From the NCBI RefSeq assembly GCF_047495875.1, contig NC_092458.1:111091727-111155726 (forward strand): a stretch of 64,000 bases of DNA. The letters are read 5' to 3'. The notes beneath the pieces were generated by a model, which had not been told where the DNA came from, ran no database searches, and worked only from the letters and a program-made list of their open reading frames with translations. Positions 26,451-40,327 of the stretch are shown piece by piece. Origin of the DNA: Pithys albifrons albifrons. Taxonomy: Eukaryota; Chordata; Aves; Passeriformes; Thamnophilidae. Position 1 is the stretch's first letter. Every line of letters begins with the position of its first letter. The position numbers and the translations under genes are program-made.

Positions 26451-29400
26451 CTAGCATTGAAAAGATAGAGAGGACTTGTTAGATCTACATTAAAATAAGT
26501 AAAGACTACTTTTTAAATACTTACCAACTTGGAAAAAGTAGCTTTTCAGTAATGATGGGTCAATTCATTATCACAGTAGGATGTGGTATCTTAGTATCTC
26601 ATTATCTTCAGATGCTGCTCTCAGTTTTGATTGGCAGTAAGCATAAAGGTCTGGTATACCATTTGCAAGCCATTTATCGGTTGTAATTTTTAGTAATGGC
26701 TAGACAAAGCTCAGCTCAGATAAGCTTATTTAGTTGTCATACATGTCAGCTTCCAGTTAGCACAGGATGACATAAAGAGGTTTGTTATTGTAGTTACAGA
26801 TGTGTCAAAAAATAAACCCGTGAAGATGATACTTAAAAAACCAACACTCATGAATTTTAGCGTGTTTTCTTTTTTCTTGTTTTGAAATTTTATGCCATAA
26901 ATACTGTCTAGGAAGAAAACCTGGACTCATTTTTAATCTTTGAATATAAGTGCTGTCAACTTTTCAGAAAGCAGAAAGCCATGAATTGCTGCATGCCTTT
27001 TGGTGTGATGCTGATATTACTGTGATTGTCACTAGACTAAAAGTTTTTTTCAGTGATACAGGGATCTTAGAATACAAATGTAAACTTTCAAGTAGCAGAT
27101 CTAGTATTCTTTCAAGAGCACCTCTGAAGTGTTGTGTGTGTGTTCATGTGGCTGTGCCTGAATATACATGAGCTCTTTTATACCTTTAAATTGTAGAATG
27201 TGTTTCCAAATGCATTTGACAGAAATGTGAAAGCTTTGATCCAATACTTGATCATACATTTGATCTTCTGATAATTGCAATTACTTTCTAGTATATTCAT
27301 GTCCATGTTGTGTAGAGATGAAAGAAGCAGCACATTTTGTTTGGGAAGGACAGCACCAAAATAGCCTTGTATCTCTGAAGATGATTCAAAATATCAGGAG
27401 CTAATTATTCCCAAAATTGTATTTCTAAATAATTCTGATTGCTTTTAAGCAATTGTTGGAAGGAGTTTTTAATATTCAGAAAATGATTTAAGGTAGGTCA
27501 AAAGCAAAACTTTCAACATTGAATGAATTTCAACTAAGTTAAGTTAGTTTTCGTTTTGCATGTCTTGATATGGTTTATCACCTTGTAAAAACTAGTTGGA
27601 TTGTCCACAGAATGAGTTAGCTAAGGAATGAATTTACAATTTTTTGTTCTGTCACTATGTAGTCACTAGCTTCTTGTCTCCCAGGCAGGTCACCAAAATG
27701 AAGCTTGTTTGCCATGGTCCAAATCAGGCTCTGGCTTTTAGTACCTGGTTATGGATACCTCAGCCCTGCTTGAGGAGGTTTTCTGTTTCACAGAGCAGTG
27801 CTCTGTCATCCCTACTGATGCCATATTTCATGGATTCGGAATATTATACATGACACTTGTAGTATTGTTTATCTTTACTGGTTTACTTGGTTTCTTGCGT
27901 GAGTGAGAGTTGCTCTATGTATAATGGTAAATACCTATTGTTTCATAAAAATAAAATAAAAAAAATCAATGCTTGATAGAAAGCACCTAGCTAATGAGAA
28001 AGTGCATCCCTGCTACTTTTTGCCATAAAAATTAGTATTACAAATGAAATCAACAGTTAAATTATGCTCACCCAAGACGAGATGCTAAGTCATGTCATCC
28101 ATTTTGGAAGAGGTTTGATGTGTGTAAGTTGTGTGAAGAAATCGCTGCTCAGGCTTTTGTGAAGGACATATGTTATCTAGGATAACCAAAATGACATTCA
28201 TTTGTCTTTAAATCATTAAGGTTTTCATTAAGCCTAATTGTACTGGAAGTTTGAAAAGTCTGTGCAATGATAATTAGAAAAAGTATATCTCTTCTCTATA
28301 AAACTGTGAAAAATAGTTAACTCACATCAATTAGTTAAATGATTTCTTAAATGCTTAATTGACTAGAAAGTTTTCAGGAATTAACCTCAGGTATTAATAT
28401 GCAATTATCACATCATTTTTCATATACAGACAGTTGAATTCTGTCTTTAGATGAACACCTCAACCTTAATTTTTGGTTTTCTGCAGTTGAAGCCCACATG
28501 ACACAGAATATTTTTTCTTTAAACTTACACATATATTGCCCTTTCTGTTGACTAGGCAGTTTTTCTGTCTTGTGCACTGAACAGATGTTTACAGAAAGTA
28601 ACTCGGTGTTTTAATGTTCACTTTAACTTCTGCTTTGCTTTATGTGAAGTTTAAGTTTACAGATTGCTACCTGTAAAAAACAACAGCAGCAAAAAAAGTC
28701 TACTTTTGACCTAAGTTACAGCAGAGATGCTGTGACATGCTGTATTTTTGCTACATGCTATGCTATTACTAATAGTAGGATTCCTTGTCTTATCTGGCCT
28801 GGATATTGATTGTGCTTCTAAGACAGTGTAACTAGAAGCAAAAATAACTCTGGAAAAATCCTAACCTTTATGATGATGGGAGTTTTTGGGGTTTTTTGGA
28901 TCAAAAGTTGCACTTAACCACTGTGCATATATTTACTTTAGATAAAAAGTAGGCATATAATACTCAAAGCAACTATATTATTAAAATTAAATATACTCGT
29001 CTTCACTGTTCCTTTGAAAGGCTCAATAATTACTAATGCTGACCTTTGTAAAATGATTTTTGTTTCCTTTTAGGAAAGTAGATGTATTTGGCCTAAGCTG
29101 TTTCAAGTGTCCTTTCATTTGAAAGCTAACTGTATATCTTTGGGAATGGAATATATCATGATGGCAATAAGATTAACTGTAGAAGTCCAGTTGAAAGCCA
29201 CTGTAATTACGAATGAAACTCTTTATTTTCTATGCTTGTATTCCCACGCAGGGCAGGATATTTACCATGTGCATATCTTCTTTAAGTGAAATTAGACAAG
29301 CTAGTTGTAATGTTTACTTAATTGACACAGAGTACTTAGATAGCCAGACAAAGCCTCAAAGGAATTAGAAATACACTCTCTTCAAGAGGAAGAAGGAAAA

Positions 29401-31204
29401 CTCAAAATATAGGGTGGTGAATATCTCAAAGAAGTCTGATGGAATGTTGGCAGTGGGATGAGTGAAAGAGATGGGAATGCTGGAAAAGAGAATAAGGTTA
29501 AAATAGACATGAAATAAAGGAAACATTAAAAGAAAGAGTCCATTTTATTACTATTTACCTTATGTCTATGTCAGTAGTGCTGCATTACTACAGAACAGTA
29601 TGTTTGCTGCTTTTAGCCAGAACAACGCTGCGTTATAATTACCTTGGAGTTTGGAGTAACTGTTCCTGCTTATGCCACTTTTGAATCGTTTTCAGTAGTC
29701 ATGAAATGCGCCCCTCCTTTCTGTAAAGTAACACTGACACTGTCCTGTTTTGTTTTTTTTTTTTTAAATAATTTATCTATTTTTTCTGTTTTCCAAAGAA
29801 AGAACAAAGTAAAAATGGTGATTTTTGTCATGTTGTGTCCACCCTCCCCCACCACACACACTAAGTCACACACTGGACACAAATATTAAAAACACTGAAT
29901 TTCAGCCAGCACTCAGTTTCATTTCTGATCAGTGCTTCTGGAGTTAAGGCCATTATCCAGTATTCCAATTGTGTGGACAGATCTTAATTTCTCAGCAGTT
30001 TCAATGTATGGTTATTCAATACTAAACCAATACAATTGCTGTGCCTGTATTCAGTAGCAGGGGGAATTTACTTGATGTTCTTTGAATTTTAGAAATAGTT
30101 CTAACTGGTTAGGAATATTTCTAATATTTTAGGAATATTTTTAACATTTACTTATATTACATAGTCCCACATACATTTGAAAGTAACAACCCACTGTAGA
30201 ATTTTTTTTTTAAAATTGGGATTTAGTTCTGTTTTTAAATAGAAGTATGATTTGGTTTAGTCAGGAGTAGTCATGAAACAGAAATTGTTTTGGCTATCAA
30301 TATTGTACAAGACAGTCTCAAGGTCACTTTAAGCATGTAAACCATCTTACTGCTTTTGACTAATGACTACAATTTGCTGTCACATTAATAGTCTGACACG
30401 GGGAAATCACAAAAGCATAACATTGGAAAATGTAGTTGCTTAGAAGATTTTTCTCTGCAGCACTGACTTAATTTGAAGAACTTGATGGAAAAAAGTTAGG
30501 TTTTTGGTCTCTAAATTAGGGTTTTGTGTAGTAGCTCTTTTTAAAGTAGTGATTTTTATTTACAACAATAAAAGTATCTCCTCTAAATAGTTTTGCAGCC
30601 GCAAAAGTGATACAGCACATATTAGAATCTCACAAACCTTTTCTCTGGTGGTTCATGGCTTTGCTGTTTGCCATTGCAGAAACTGGATGCAGACATACAC
30701 CCTTCATGCTTTGGTTTTGTATTAGAAATTTCATGTTTTATATTAAAATTTGTGATACTGGTAAATAAATGTTTTAAATGTTATTGTGTTGATTTTCAAT
30801 TGCTTGTTTAGGGAAAAAAACTTTGTCTCACTGGAGTGTTTTATACTGCTGCCATGAGTTTTACATTTCCTAATAAGTAAGTCTTATACTTGCTAGCTTA
30901 GATTAAAAATACTGCTGCGTTGAAATATAAACTGGGAGCCTTCACAACTACATTGGTATGTACTGACAGCATTTGAAGGACTTTTACACATAGTATTAAC
31001 CAAGTTATGAAAAAAGAGATGTTTTATGGGTGCAGATTTGGCCACCTGATACAATGGGAAGTTCCACAGCCATCAGCCACTGACAAAAAATAATTCTGTC
31101 CCTGCATGAATAGGGCCATGTTTTGTCCTCAAATGAATTTCATGTTAAAGTGAGATGCTCAGGTTTTTGTCTCCCAAGGGTACGGGGTTTTATTATTTGC
31201 TTAA

Positions 31205-31446
31205 TGATTGCTCCAAGTTATGCCAGGTGAGATTCAGGTTGGATATTTGGAAAAATTTCTTCACTGCAGGAGGGATTAAGCATTGGAATAGAGTGTCAGG
31301 GGTGGTGGAATCACCATCCCTGCAAGTGTTCAGAAAACGTTTGTTGCACTTCATGATACAGTTCAGTGGCCATGGTGGCATCCAATTGAAGGCTGGATGT
31401 GATGATCTTGAAGGTCTTGTCCAAGCTTAATGATTCCATGATTCTG
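31205..31446 (+). mobile_element. CR1 LINE, 5'-truncated, plus sense
   Basis: The plus strand carries the ORF2 C-terminus of an avian CR1. The translation includes CQVRFRLDIWKNFFTAGGIK, then HWNRVSGVVESPSLQVF, the normal end of the reverse-transcriptase protein. It continues through a 3' untranslated segment (GATGTGATGATCTTGAAGG, CTTGTCCAAGCTTAATGATT) to the terminal repeats CCATGATTCTGTC. The frame is open up to 31430, past the usual ORF2 stop, because the usual stop region is altered. The minus frame at 31193-31381 is its shadow. It is 5'-truncated at about 31205, so it lacks the endonuclease and almost all of the reverse transcriptase and cannot move. The tail type matches the minus-sense copy at 11686-11812. 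Confidence 0.95.
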
Positions 31447-34400
31447 TCTTGGACCTTCAGTCATACGTTTCTTCTGTAATTCTTAAAATGGGGAGGATGT
31501 GATCTCGGTTTAGCCTTGAAGTTATGCAACAGGTCTTAGAACTCAAAACATATCATCTTGAACCTCATTATGAATTGGCTATTACCCTGTAAGAGTACTG
31601 GGAATTCTTCATGAAAAACATGTACTTTTTCAGATTTTTGCAACACTGTTATATAGACTCTTGGAAAAGTGTAAAGCAAGTTCAACTATGTGGTTTGCTC
31701 TAGAAAAAATAAACAAGTTGTATTTTCTAAACCTTGCATGCATGTAAGAGCCTTCAATGGCATCTATGAGATCCTGTGATAAGAAACTTCATTAGTTTGT
31801 CCACAGTAAGCCAGTCTGACCTTCTAGGCATGATATTTTAAAGTTTTTTTCTTGAAGAACCTCTGCAAGGAACTGAGTTTGTACAATTAAGATTGGCAGG
31901 GGTGTAACAGAAGGGATTTTACTAGTCCTTTCCACACCACTGGAAATTCTTATGTGTTTCACAAAGCGCATAAGTGTCCTTTTTGGTGTAGATGGATTTG
32001 CACCTCACTGTCACTTAAGCAGTCTGGGTGACAAAGGGAGATTTGTGAGATGTCAGTGGCTTTCCATGCACTGAAATGTAGGAGTTTGATGTTAGTACCA
32101 CCCTTGAGCAAGGAACTGGAAGACTTTGAGACTTTGTGGGTGATATTTTTGAAGAACTGTTTTAGATTCCCTATTGTTATGACTCTACATGTTGGCTGGG
32201 TAAGCAAAGACACACAAAAGTCTTCACAGGTGATTATATCTGGCAGCATTCAAGATCCTAATTCTAAGTCTTTTGTATCTGAATATTCAAAACCAAAGTA
32301 AATTGCATGTCAAAACCATTATTGTTTGGGTTTTTTTTACTGTTTCGAAATTACTGTGGGGAAAATCACGTTGCTTGTAAGGTTTCTTTGCCAATGTAGC
32401 ATCCTTTGCTTTTTTTGTGTATGCTCAGTTTCTAGTAACTTCCATTTAATTTAGTTTAATTCATTGGCAAAATCTCTGAAATTTGACAAGGCATTTTCCT
32501 AAAGCAAATGCAAACTTGTGTAATATATTATGGGATGATAGTAGTGTTCTTGGTAAAGGTTGCTATTTGATTTCCTTTTATTGTTTGGGGTTTTTCTATC
32601 TGTTTTAAATATTGGAGAGTTAAGGTCTTTTTTTCTTTTTTTTGAACAAATATGACTGATGTGTGTACATTGGTGAAGACTTTTATTCTAACATTCATAA
32701 TTGTTTTTTATTCATGGTGCTGAGAAATGCTAAGTTCATTAAACCTCTAGAACATCATCTCATGGTTAATACTCATTTGGCATCACCTAAAGCATGGGCT
32801 GTTCACTATTCTGTTAAAGAGAGAATACGACAAAATATATAAATATGCCAGTTCAGAGAAATTGTCAATTTTTATCTGGCAAAACTTTGGATCTCCTACC
32901 ACGCTTGACTGGAAACCTTGAAAGTGATTATAGTGTTGCAAAAGTTAATTATTTCTGTAACTGTGTTGTGCTAAAATGTTGCTTTAGGCAGCACGTTCTG
33001 AACACACAATCTTTACCATTTTGTTTTTAGAGGGTTTGAGACTCCTCTTGTGGTAGCAGCACAGTGTTGTATCAGTGCTGCAGCTCAGCAAGCTGGTTGG
33101 ATTTGACAAAAATGCAACTTCTACTGAATTGGTTTGTGATCCACCTCCCTGTGTCAAATATTTCCATCTCCTTTGTATCTTGAATGTAAAAATAGTTTAT
33201 TTCAGAAGTTTTATGAACACAAGCCTACTGTGTACATTACAAATTAAGACTGATGTGTTCCTCTTCACACCAAGTGTGCTTATACATTTCTCTCCTTTTT
33301 CCTAGGTGAGTACCTGAAGGTTCACAGAATTCCTGGTTTTCAAGTGTGCTTAATGCTTTTCTGTAGTGTGCAGTGGGTAAGTAAGAAAGATGTTGGATAT
33401 TCTTGTGTTGAGTTGTTTTTTTTTTAATGAGCACACAAGCAAAAATGAGTGACTTCTAAAATGGTGTTTCAGTCAGTGTTGTAATTGACTACTGATATGA
33501 AAACATTCAACAGATTTGAAAAGGTGTTTTATATAGGGAAGCTTGAATTGGAGGCATTACTCAGTTTTGTCGAACTTTCTGACTGTTGTGTCCCTTTGTC
33601 ATACATATGTAGAGTAGATTTGAAAACTTTTAGAGCTGTAGATGTCAAAATATTTTTATTGCATTTTTTTTTGTTTTGGTTTGGTTTTCTAATAGGAAAA
33701 ACCTTGCATCAAAGCCTAAAATTCACAGTTGTATGGATTAATAAGAAAATTATTTCACAGATTTAGATAATTTTTTTTTGTGCTAGTGACTATACACTTA
33801 TTCATAAATATGTTGTATTTTGAATTTTATTAGTGGTCAACATTATGCTTTGGAATTGTATTTCTTCTGCTAAAGTTGTTAGGAAAAAAATTGTGGTATA
33901 ATGCTCTCAACTTATTTATGTCTCTGTTGTGATTCCCATTATTTGTATGCCTGTTATAGCTAAAAAAAAAGGCAACATTTTATTTATTTATTTTAAGACT
34001 TTTAAACAGAGTGGCTTACTTACACTGGGTTTACTTTTTGTCACTCACTGGACGCATGATTGGGAAAACTAGAAGTCAAGGCTTTTGTTGCAATCTTCAT
34101 CCTGCTGGAATGCATTTTGTAACATTACCAGTACTCCAGGGGTCACATTTCTTTTGTTGGAAGTGACTTTCAGATCAGTCAGAAATTAAAATTAATAAAA
34201 ACTCAGCTATACATGAATAGATTAAAACACTTCAAACCTGTAAAATCTGTTTTGCCTTCACATGAATTGACACTTAAACATAAATTGACGTTTCAAGTAA
34301 ATTGGTAGTTAAAATGCCTAGTTTGTGGGAGTAATATTTAAAGCTTGTGATTTTTACTTAGTGATGGTTTTTTCTGAAAGTGTTTGTGTCTTGTCTGCTT

Positions 34401-36791
34401 GGATGTTTGAATTATCAAATATTCAGTTGGTTTAAATACTGTTAGAATGAAAGAAGTGTATAAAAAAATGGCTCAGACTCTGTTCTCTTAGATTCTGTAG
34501 GAAGAATGAGATGTGGTCAATGAGTAATGATTTTGTGCTTTGTATGGTAAAACTAAAAGGGGTTTATTCAGCTATAATTGTATGGTGATATTCATAAAGC
34601 ACAAAAATGAAAATAGCATGCTTCTAGGAAATGAGAGTTCTGAGGGTGTTTTTAAACCTGGAGAACTTAAAAGAAATTCATATAAAAAATTTTGCATGGT
34701 ATGTGATGCACAGCTTGTATATGGAAGAACAGAAACAATAATCAGCTATTTAAAGCCTTAAGGCAGAAAATTTATATTGGAAATGTAGTGAATGGGACTC
34801 ATTTAGGACACCAGATAGTAATTTTGTTATGACTTTCTTGTGTTGTCTCTACTTTTTTTTGTCACAAACTTACTCCGCTCTTAATCTGTTGTATTTTTTC
34901 TTTAAATTCTTAAGGACAGCCTTTAAAACAGTGGAAGAAAGGTTTTATATTTTGTATATTCAGGTATGTTTGAGTTTATATTCTTAGACAGCAGGTTAAA
35001 TTTTCAAGAACTAATAAAACACCCTTGAAGTTCAGATGTCTTGTGAAAATGATAAGCTGTTTTTTCTCTAACTTGTACCAAAACTTGTGCTATCAAATCT
35101 CAGCCGATTTACTTCAGTTGAAATACAAACAAGCAATTGATAAGCCTCATGAAAGAGAATGGGAATCATGCCTTTAAGGGTCAGAAATTCATCCCATATG
35201 GAAGTGTTGTGTTATTTTCATTCAGTGCTTCCTTACTAGCTACACTGTATAGACTGTTCATGGAACCTAATCTGATTCAAATGGGACTATAGTTTGGAAA
35301 CTTGGAAGTGGTGTATTATTAATTGCAAACTATCTGGGTATCTAAATAGACCAAATGAAGTAACTGGACTGTAGTTAATTGTCGATTCTCTGTATCAATT
35401 CTGTTGCTGGAAACTATTCACTGGTGCATGTATCTTACAATTAAACCTAAAGCAGGTTCACAGAAGGAAATATTGAGGCCATGGATTTATCTGGTAGGTT
35501 GGATTTTATCCAGAAGCGTAGGGGTGAATAACATATTTCAGGAAAAAGAATGTAAATATGGAATGAAACAAACTCATAAGTAATTGGTAACATAACAGCC
35601 GTATTTCCAAAAAGCTGTAATTTTTGTCAGCACTAAGTAGCTTCTGATGGTAGAGGAATAGACCCAAATATTGGTGACTTGCATCTTTTGAATAGATTGT
35701 ATTCATCTAATGCTCTATAGAAATAAGCTGAATTGCATTTCATGGAGTTGAAAAGCAAAGCAAAAGGCAGTGCAACTTTAACTTAGATATGTTAATAAAC
35801 AGTATTAGGAACAAATCAGTTGGAAAATGCCCATGCTGTTTTCATTGTTAGCTGATTAGAGCAGCTACTAAGTGTGGATGGATACAGTGTGTCATCTAAA
35901 TATAGAGTTCTGCCCATAAGATGGTTTACAGTTTAAAATAACTGCCTTAAAAAGTTTCTGCAGGAATGACAACTTCTGGCATCTTGATTAATTATATCAC
36001 CTTTTTTTACAAAGTGAAATCTATTTTTTTTTTTGAGGAAGCTTGTGGTAGAAGCTACAGCAGTAGTGGAAAACACAGGGTTTTGTGAAAATTGGTGATA
36101 TTTTATTGTGCTAAAAAAAAGCCTCAAAACAGCAACAACAAAACAAACAAAAAACCCACAAAGTTTTAACTCTCATTTTTGTAGTCAGGTTGGTATTTCT
36201 TTTTGGTTCACATAAAACTTGATATGAACTTTTCAGTAGTTTGTAGTTTGAATTTACTTAGAACTTTGGCTCTATAAACCAGAGCATATCCATCCTTCCA
36301 TCCTACTGTTCCTGCTTGCCTTCTGCCCCCAGACTATTAAGATTTTCTTGTGGTGTTAAAATGCCTGAATCTGAAAATAGGTTATAACAACAGGAGTATC
36401 TTCCCAAATGTTTTGATGAACAGATTTAAAATTCAGCTGACACCAAGGAAGGAATTGTATTTTCTGTCAAAAACCAGAGGCATTGATTCATGCTGACTTT
36501 TCTACAGCTACAGAGTCAAGGTGCAGCCAAACTGCACAATTTCTGAAGTGCCTCAACAATTTGAGCAGTCAGGACCATGTCTGATGAAAGAGGTGTGTTT
36601 CAGATATACCTGGCTAAAGGATTTTCTCTCATCTGCAGGTAACTTTAATACTTTAATACTTGCCCCAGTTTGAGATGAAATGTGACTATAATTGGCTTTT
36701 GAGCACTGTGACTGTGCCTTGTTTTATTCTGATTGAAGGTAAAATTGACTCAAGAAGTAATGTTTTAATAGTCTGTTACTTGTTCTTTTCT
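31447..36791. other. AT-rich single-copy DNA, no gene seen
   Basis: No exon, RNA gene or transposon was recognised. Open frames up to 96 codons (31959-32249 minus, 33485-33766 plus) have no recognisable domain. A short TTTA repeat lies at about 33978-33995 and an A/C tract at about 36120-36160. Confidence 0.5.
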
Positions 36792-36987
36792 TGGAGGTGT
36801 GTTTTTGGTTGTGGGTTTTGTTTTGTTTTTGATTGTTTTGTTTGGGGGATGTGGTTTTGGTGGTCTTGTTTGTGGTTTTCTGCTTTTGGTTCTGAGGTTT
36901 TTTTTACCTTTCCAGACAAACATCCATGCTTCATTAAAAAAAAAGGCTGTTTGTTGTTTTGGTTTTTTTTTTGTTTTTGTTTTATTA
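36792..36987. repeat. Long G/T-rich low-complexity block
   Basis: The longest block of this type here, about 195 bases. It comprises TTTTTGG, GTTTTG and TGTGG degenerate repeats, a short normal interruption (about 36906-36948), then more T/G. The plus frames (36660-37046, 36799-37002: Phe, Cys, Val and Gly rich) and the minus frames (Lys, Pro, Asn and Thr rich) come from it and are not genes. Confidence 0.88.
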
Positions 36988-39145
36988 CCCATTTATTCAT
37001 AAGGAAAACAAGTCCTTTAGAATGTCTGCACTGTACTTCAAAGTGAAACAATAAAATAGGAAGTCTAACATTTTGAGACTTCACAGATTTAAGTTTTTAT
37101 AAGTCAAAGTGCTACTGGTGGAGCATTTTGAAGATCTTGGCAATTAGAGATGAAATTATTTATTCAGTAGAATCTACAAATTCTTTGAAACTAAGATGAC
37201 TTTGTAAGAGACAGTTGTTGAGACAGTTATGCTTTTCTCTCCCTGAAGAAAAGTTGTTCCTTTGCTGCAGTCTTTAAATGCTTTTTTGCTAATATGGGCT
37301 TACACAGAAAGTCTGTGTAATGTGCTTAAAATCAGATTTTATTCCTGTCAACTACTGATTTGTCCATAGTGTGGGGTTTTTTTTTGAATTTTTTATTATC
37401 TTGATGAGTTTTGAGTGCACTAGACAGAATATAGTCTCATTGGTAAGTCACAGTGTGGACTAACACACCTCAACTTGCAGATGGTTTTGTAGCTTTTTGT
37501 TGAAAGGTGAAAAATTAGCCTTTGGCAAATTAAGCTTCATAGACACTACCTGGTTGTGTAGGATACCTTACTTATGTGAAGGTTACTGTCTTTGGGGTTT
37601 TTTGTGCATGTTACCTGCTATTTAAGTAGATGACTTCAGGGTGGCCCAGGGAGGACTGGGAAAAACAGTAAACAGGCAAGTATGGCAAATTGGTGTGGAC
37701 AAAAAAATTAAGAGGAACTGTTCAGTCAGGCTGAGGATGCGGAGGCAATTGCAACTGAAAATGCATTTGCATTTCATGATGGACATGGCTCAAGCCTGAA
37801 AAGGTGGGAGACCCATAATGGCAGCATAGCAATGGAAGCAAGACTAGAACAAGATCAGCAACTGGGTTAGGAACAGGACTGGACACTGGGTTTGGATGGG
37901 ACAGAGCTGAGAGTGAAAGTGCAGAGAATGTGCAAAAGGAGAAGATTTAGCCAAGAGGTGAGCTACCCTGTGTGAAACAGAGTGAAGCAGCTTTACACTC
38001 CTGATGGGCTGGGAATACAAACTGGGATGCTCCAGAGAGGTCCTTGTCTTCCATTACCCTCGAAGGTTGATTCTGGCCAGCAACATAGGATGAGCTGCAG
38101 CTTCTTGGCCAGGTGGCCCAGGCTGGGGCAAAGAAATGCAGAGTTGAAGTTTAAAGAGGAAAAACAGTGTAGTGTTTATGATAGCTGTGCTGAAAGAGTT
38201 CATGTTTATTGCTAACAGCTTTATGCATAGGTATATGACACTGAATATTTTTCCATATCAAAGCTACCATGTAATGACAACCTGCATTAAGCAGAGTAAT
38301 TATTAAGAGAAACTTTACCAAGATTTGTCATGTCTGCAGCATATTTCTGTGCAGTGAATGGAAGGTGTTGCTAAGGGGCATGATGTACTCTGTCTATGAT
38401 CTGCAGCTTAATTGAGCATCTTGTTATGTTTTTGTTTTATTACTCATATCACAGAAAATATGTGACTTCCAGTATAAATAAAATACATTATCTTCCATTC
38501 AGTTTGCAAGATACAGTGCTATGCAGGAGTAAGGCGATAAAAAGAAGCTGGGGAGGGGAACATAAGATCACTCTGGTGGTGTTCACTAGAAGCTAAAACA
38601 GTGTGTTGATATAAAGAGTCTTGATTTGATGATAAAGAAATGAAATGAGTAAAAAATATTTGGGGTGTTTTGACTTCAGAAGATACACATCTTCCAGAAG
38701 ACAAAGGTTAACCTTTTCCCTGGGTTTAGCTCAGGAAAGGCAGCTGAGCAATTAAGCTGCCACAGAATATCATGCATTGAAATTGCTACTTGTTCTTATA
38801 GATAAACTCTAGTCCAGTTTGTGCTATGCAGTAATCAAGAGAGAATGAAAACTACTGATTAATGAAGTTGCCAGAGGGTCTCTCTGGCTACCTGAATGCT
38901 CTTTTCCATGGTGCTCACATGTTCTTTTTCAGTGGAGGCACATACTGAGCCAAATTGGCTGATTGACAGGACTGTGCTAGTTAGGTGTCCATTCAGTGAC
39001 GGGGACTTTTGTGAGTCAGCTCTTGTCTCTCACATTCCTCACTCCAGGCTCTTTCTGTTCTGCTGTGTTGTAGCTTTCATCTAGTCAAGCCCACTTTTTT
39101 GCCTTCTCGGTTATCTCCTATGCATGATTTTTATGTGGATCATTG

Positions 39146-39220
39146 AGGTTGGTGGCTTGTTTTGTGGGGATTTTTTTTTGTTTGATTGGTTGGGTTTGTT
39201 TTGGGGTTTTTGTTTTTGTA
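39146..39220. repeat. G/T-rich low-complexity tract
   Basis: TTGGTGG, TTTGTGGGG, T9 and GTTTGG-type degenerate repeats. Confidence 0.8.
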
Positions 39221-40257
39221 AGGGAGGAAAAGGAAGAATTAATGTTTTCTGCAAGGAATGAGAGAAGACTTGTTATATCTATTTTGGTCCAGAAATCTGT
39301 CAGTCTCTTTTTTTTGTGTAGATAAAAATATGTAAGGCCACATAGAAAGATGGATCAGGTAAAAAGTTTAGTAGATTTTGTTGTTGTACTGTGTATGGAA
39401 ACTGGGACAAATAGGATTTCTTAGGAAGTGTCAGTTGCTTCCCCAGGAAACAAAAAGGCTTTTCAGAGAATAATCAGCAGTTTCAGGCAACTTGTGTATG
39501 TGGAAACCTGAGATTCCAGTGCTCTTCTGTGTGCCTCAGAAGAGGAGCCAAATCTTGGTTCTAAATGCAAGATGAAGATCATAAGCAATGTGCTGTTAAT
39601 GCCAGTGTGGGGTGGTGGTGTCTGTGCTTCTGGACAAAGACTGGCCAAATCTAGTTTGAATTAGAGAAGTGTTTTGCAAACTGTTATGTTTTGCAAATAA
39701 TATTTACAGTAGTACAAATTATTAGGCTTTGGTAAACTGGAGTTATTGTTCTCAGTGTGGTGTTTTTTCTGAAAAATTCATGGATGATTCAACTCTTGCG
39801 TTCCAACAGGTTTAGTAAAATTCTTCATGGAGCTTTAGCTTCTGATCCTACTATACTGTCGATATAGTTTGTGCAGTATTGTGTATTTCTTAGCTTTTAA
39901 ACATTAGAAGAGTTGATAAATGTTTTTACTATAAAAATATTTTAGATTTTTCCATAACACTTGCAGTTGTTTGCATTGGATTCGTTTTTTACAGGCTTGG
40001 AAATATGAGCTAAAAGCAGAAAACTATAAGCAACTTAATTTTGTGTCATTCAGATCCCTGATTTCTTACATGTGATCTCTTCTAACAGATGGGTGCATGA
40101 TGTCTTAGCTTAAGTACCTAGTGAGCATGTCTGTAAAACTGTAGTCAATGATATGAGCTTTATCATTCAATTAATGAAATGTCTGTGTTTTGTAAGTTAC
40201 TGCTTATATCTATGGAGCATTCAGGAAAAGAGAAAAATGGAAAACACTATCCAATAT

Positions 40258-40327
40258 AAAAAAACAACAAAAACTTAACAAAAACTCAAAAACACCAAAA
40301 CAAGAAAAAATCAAAAACAACCAACCA
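40258..40327. repeat. A/C-rich low-complexity tract
   Basis: AAAACAACAAAAAC-type degenerate repeats with almost no G. Complementary form of the G/T tracts. Confidence 0.85.

Larger units (their letters stand above)
24101..31204. other. AT-rich single-copy DNA, no gene seen
   Basis: No exon, RNA gene or confident transposon. It holds an A/C tract (24955-24995), a G/T tract (26386-26450) and a T run (about 29752-29765). A short homeodomain-motif-rich block lies near 28350-28440 (ATTAACC, TATTAATATGCAATTATC). All open frames are 84 codons or shorter. Confidence 0.5.

Noticed and set aside
36660..37046. 128-codon plus-strand open frame rich in Phe, Cys, Val and Gly
   Set aside because: Translation of the long G/T-rich tract; low-complexity artefact.
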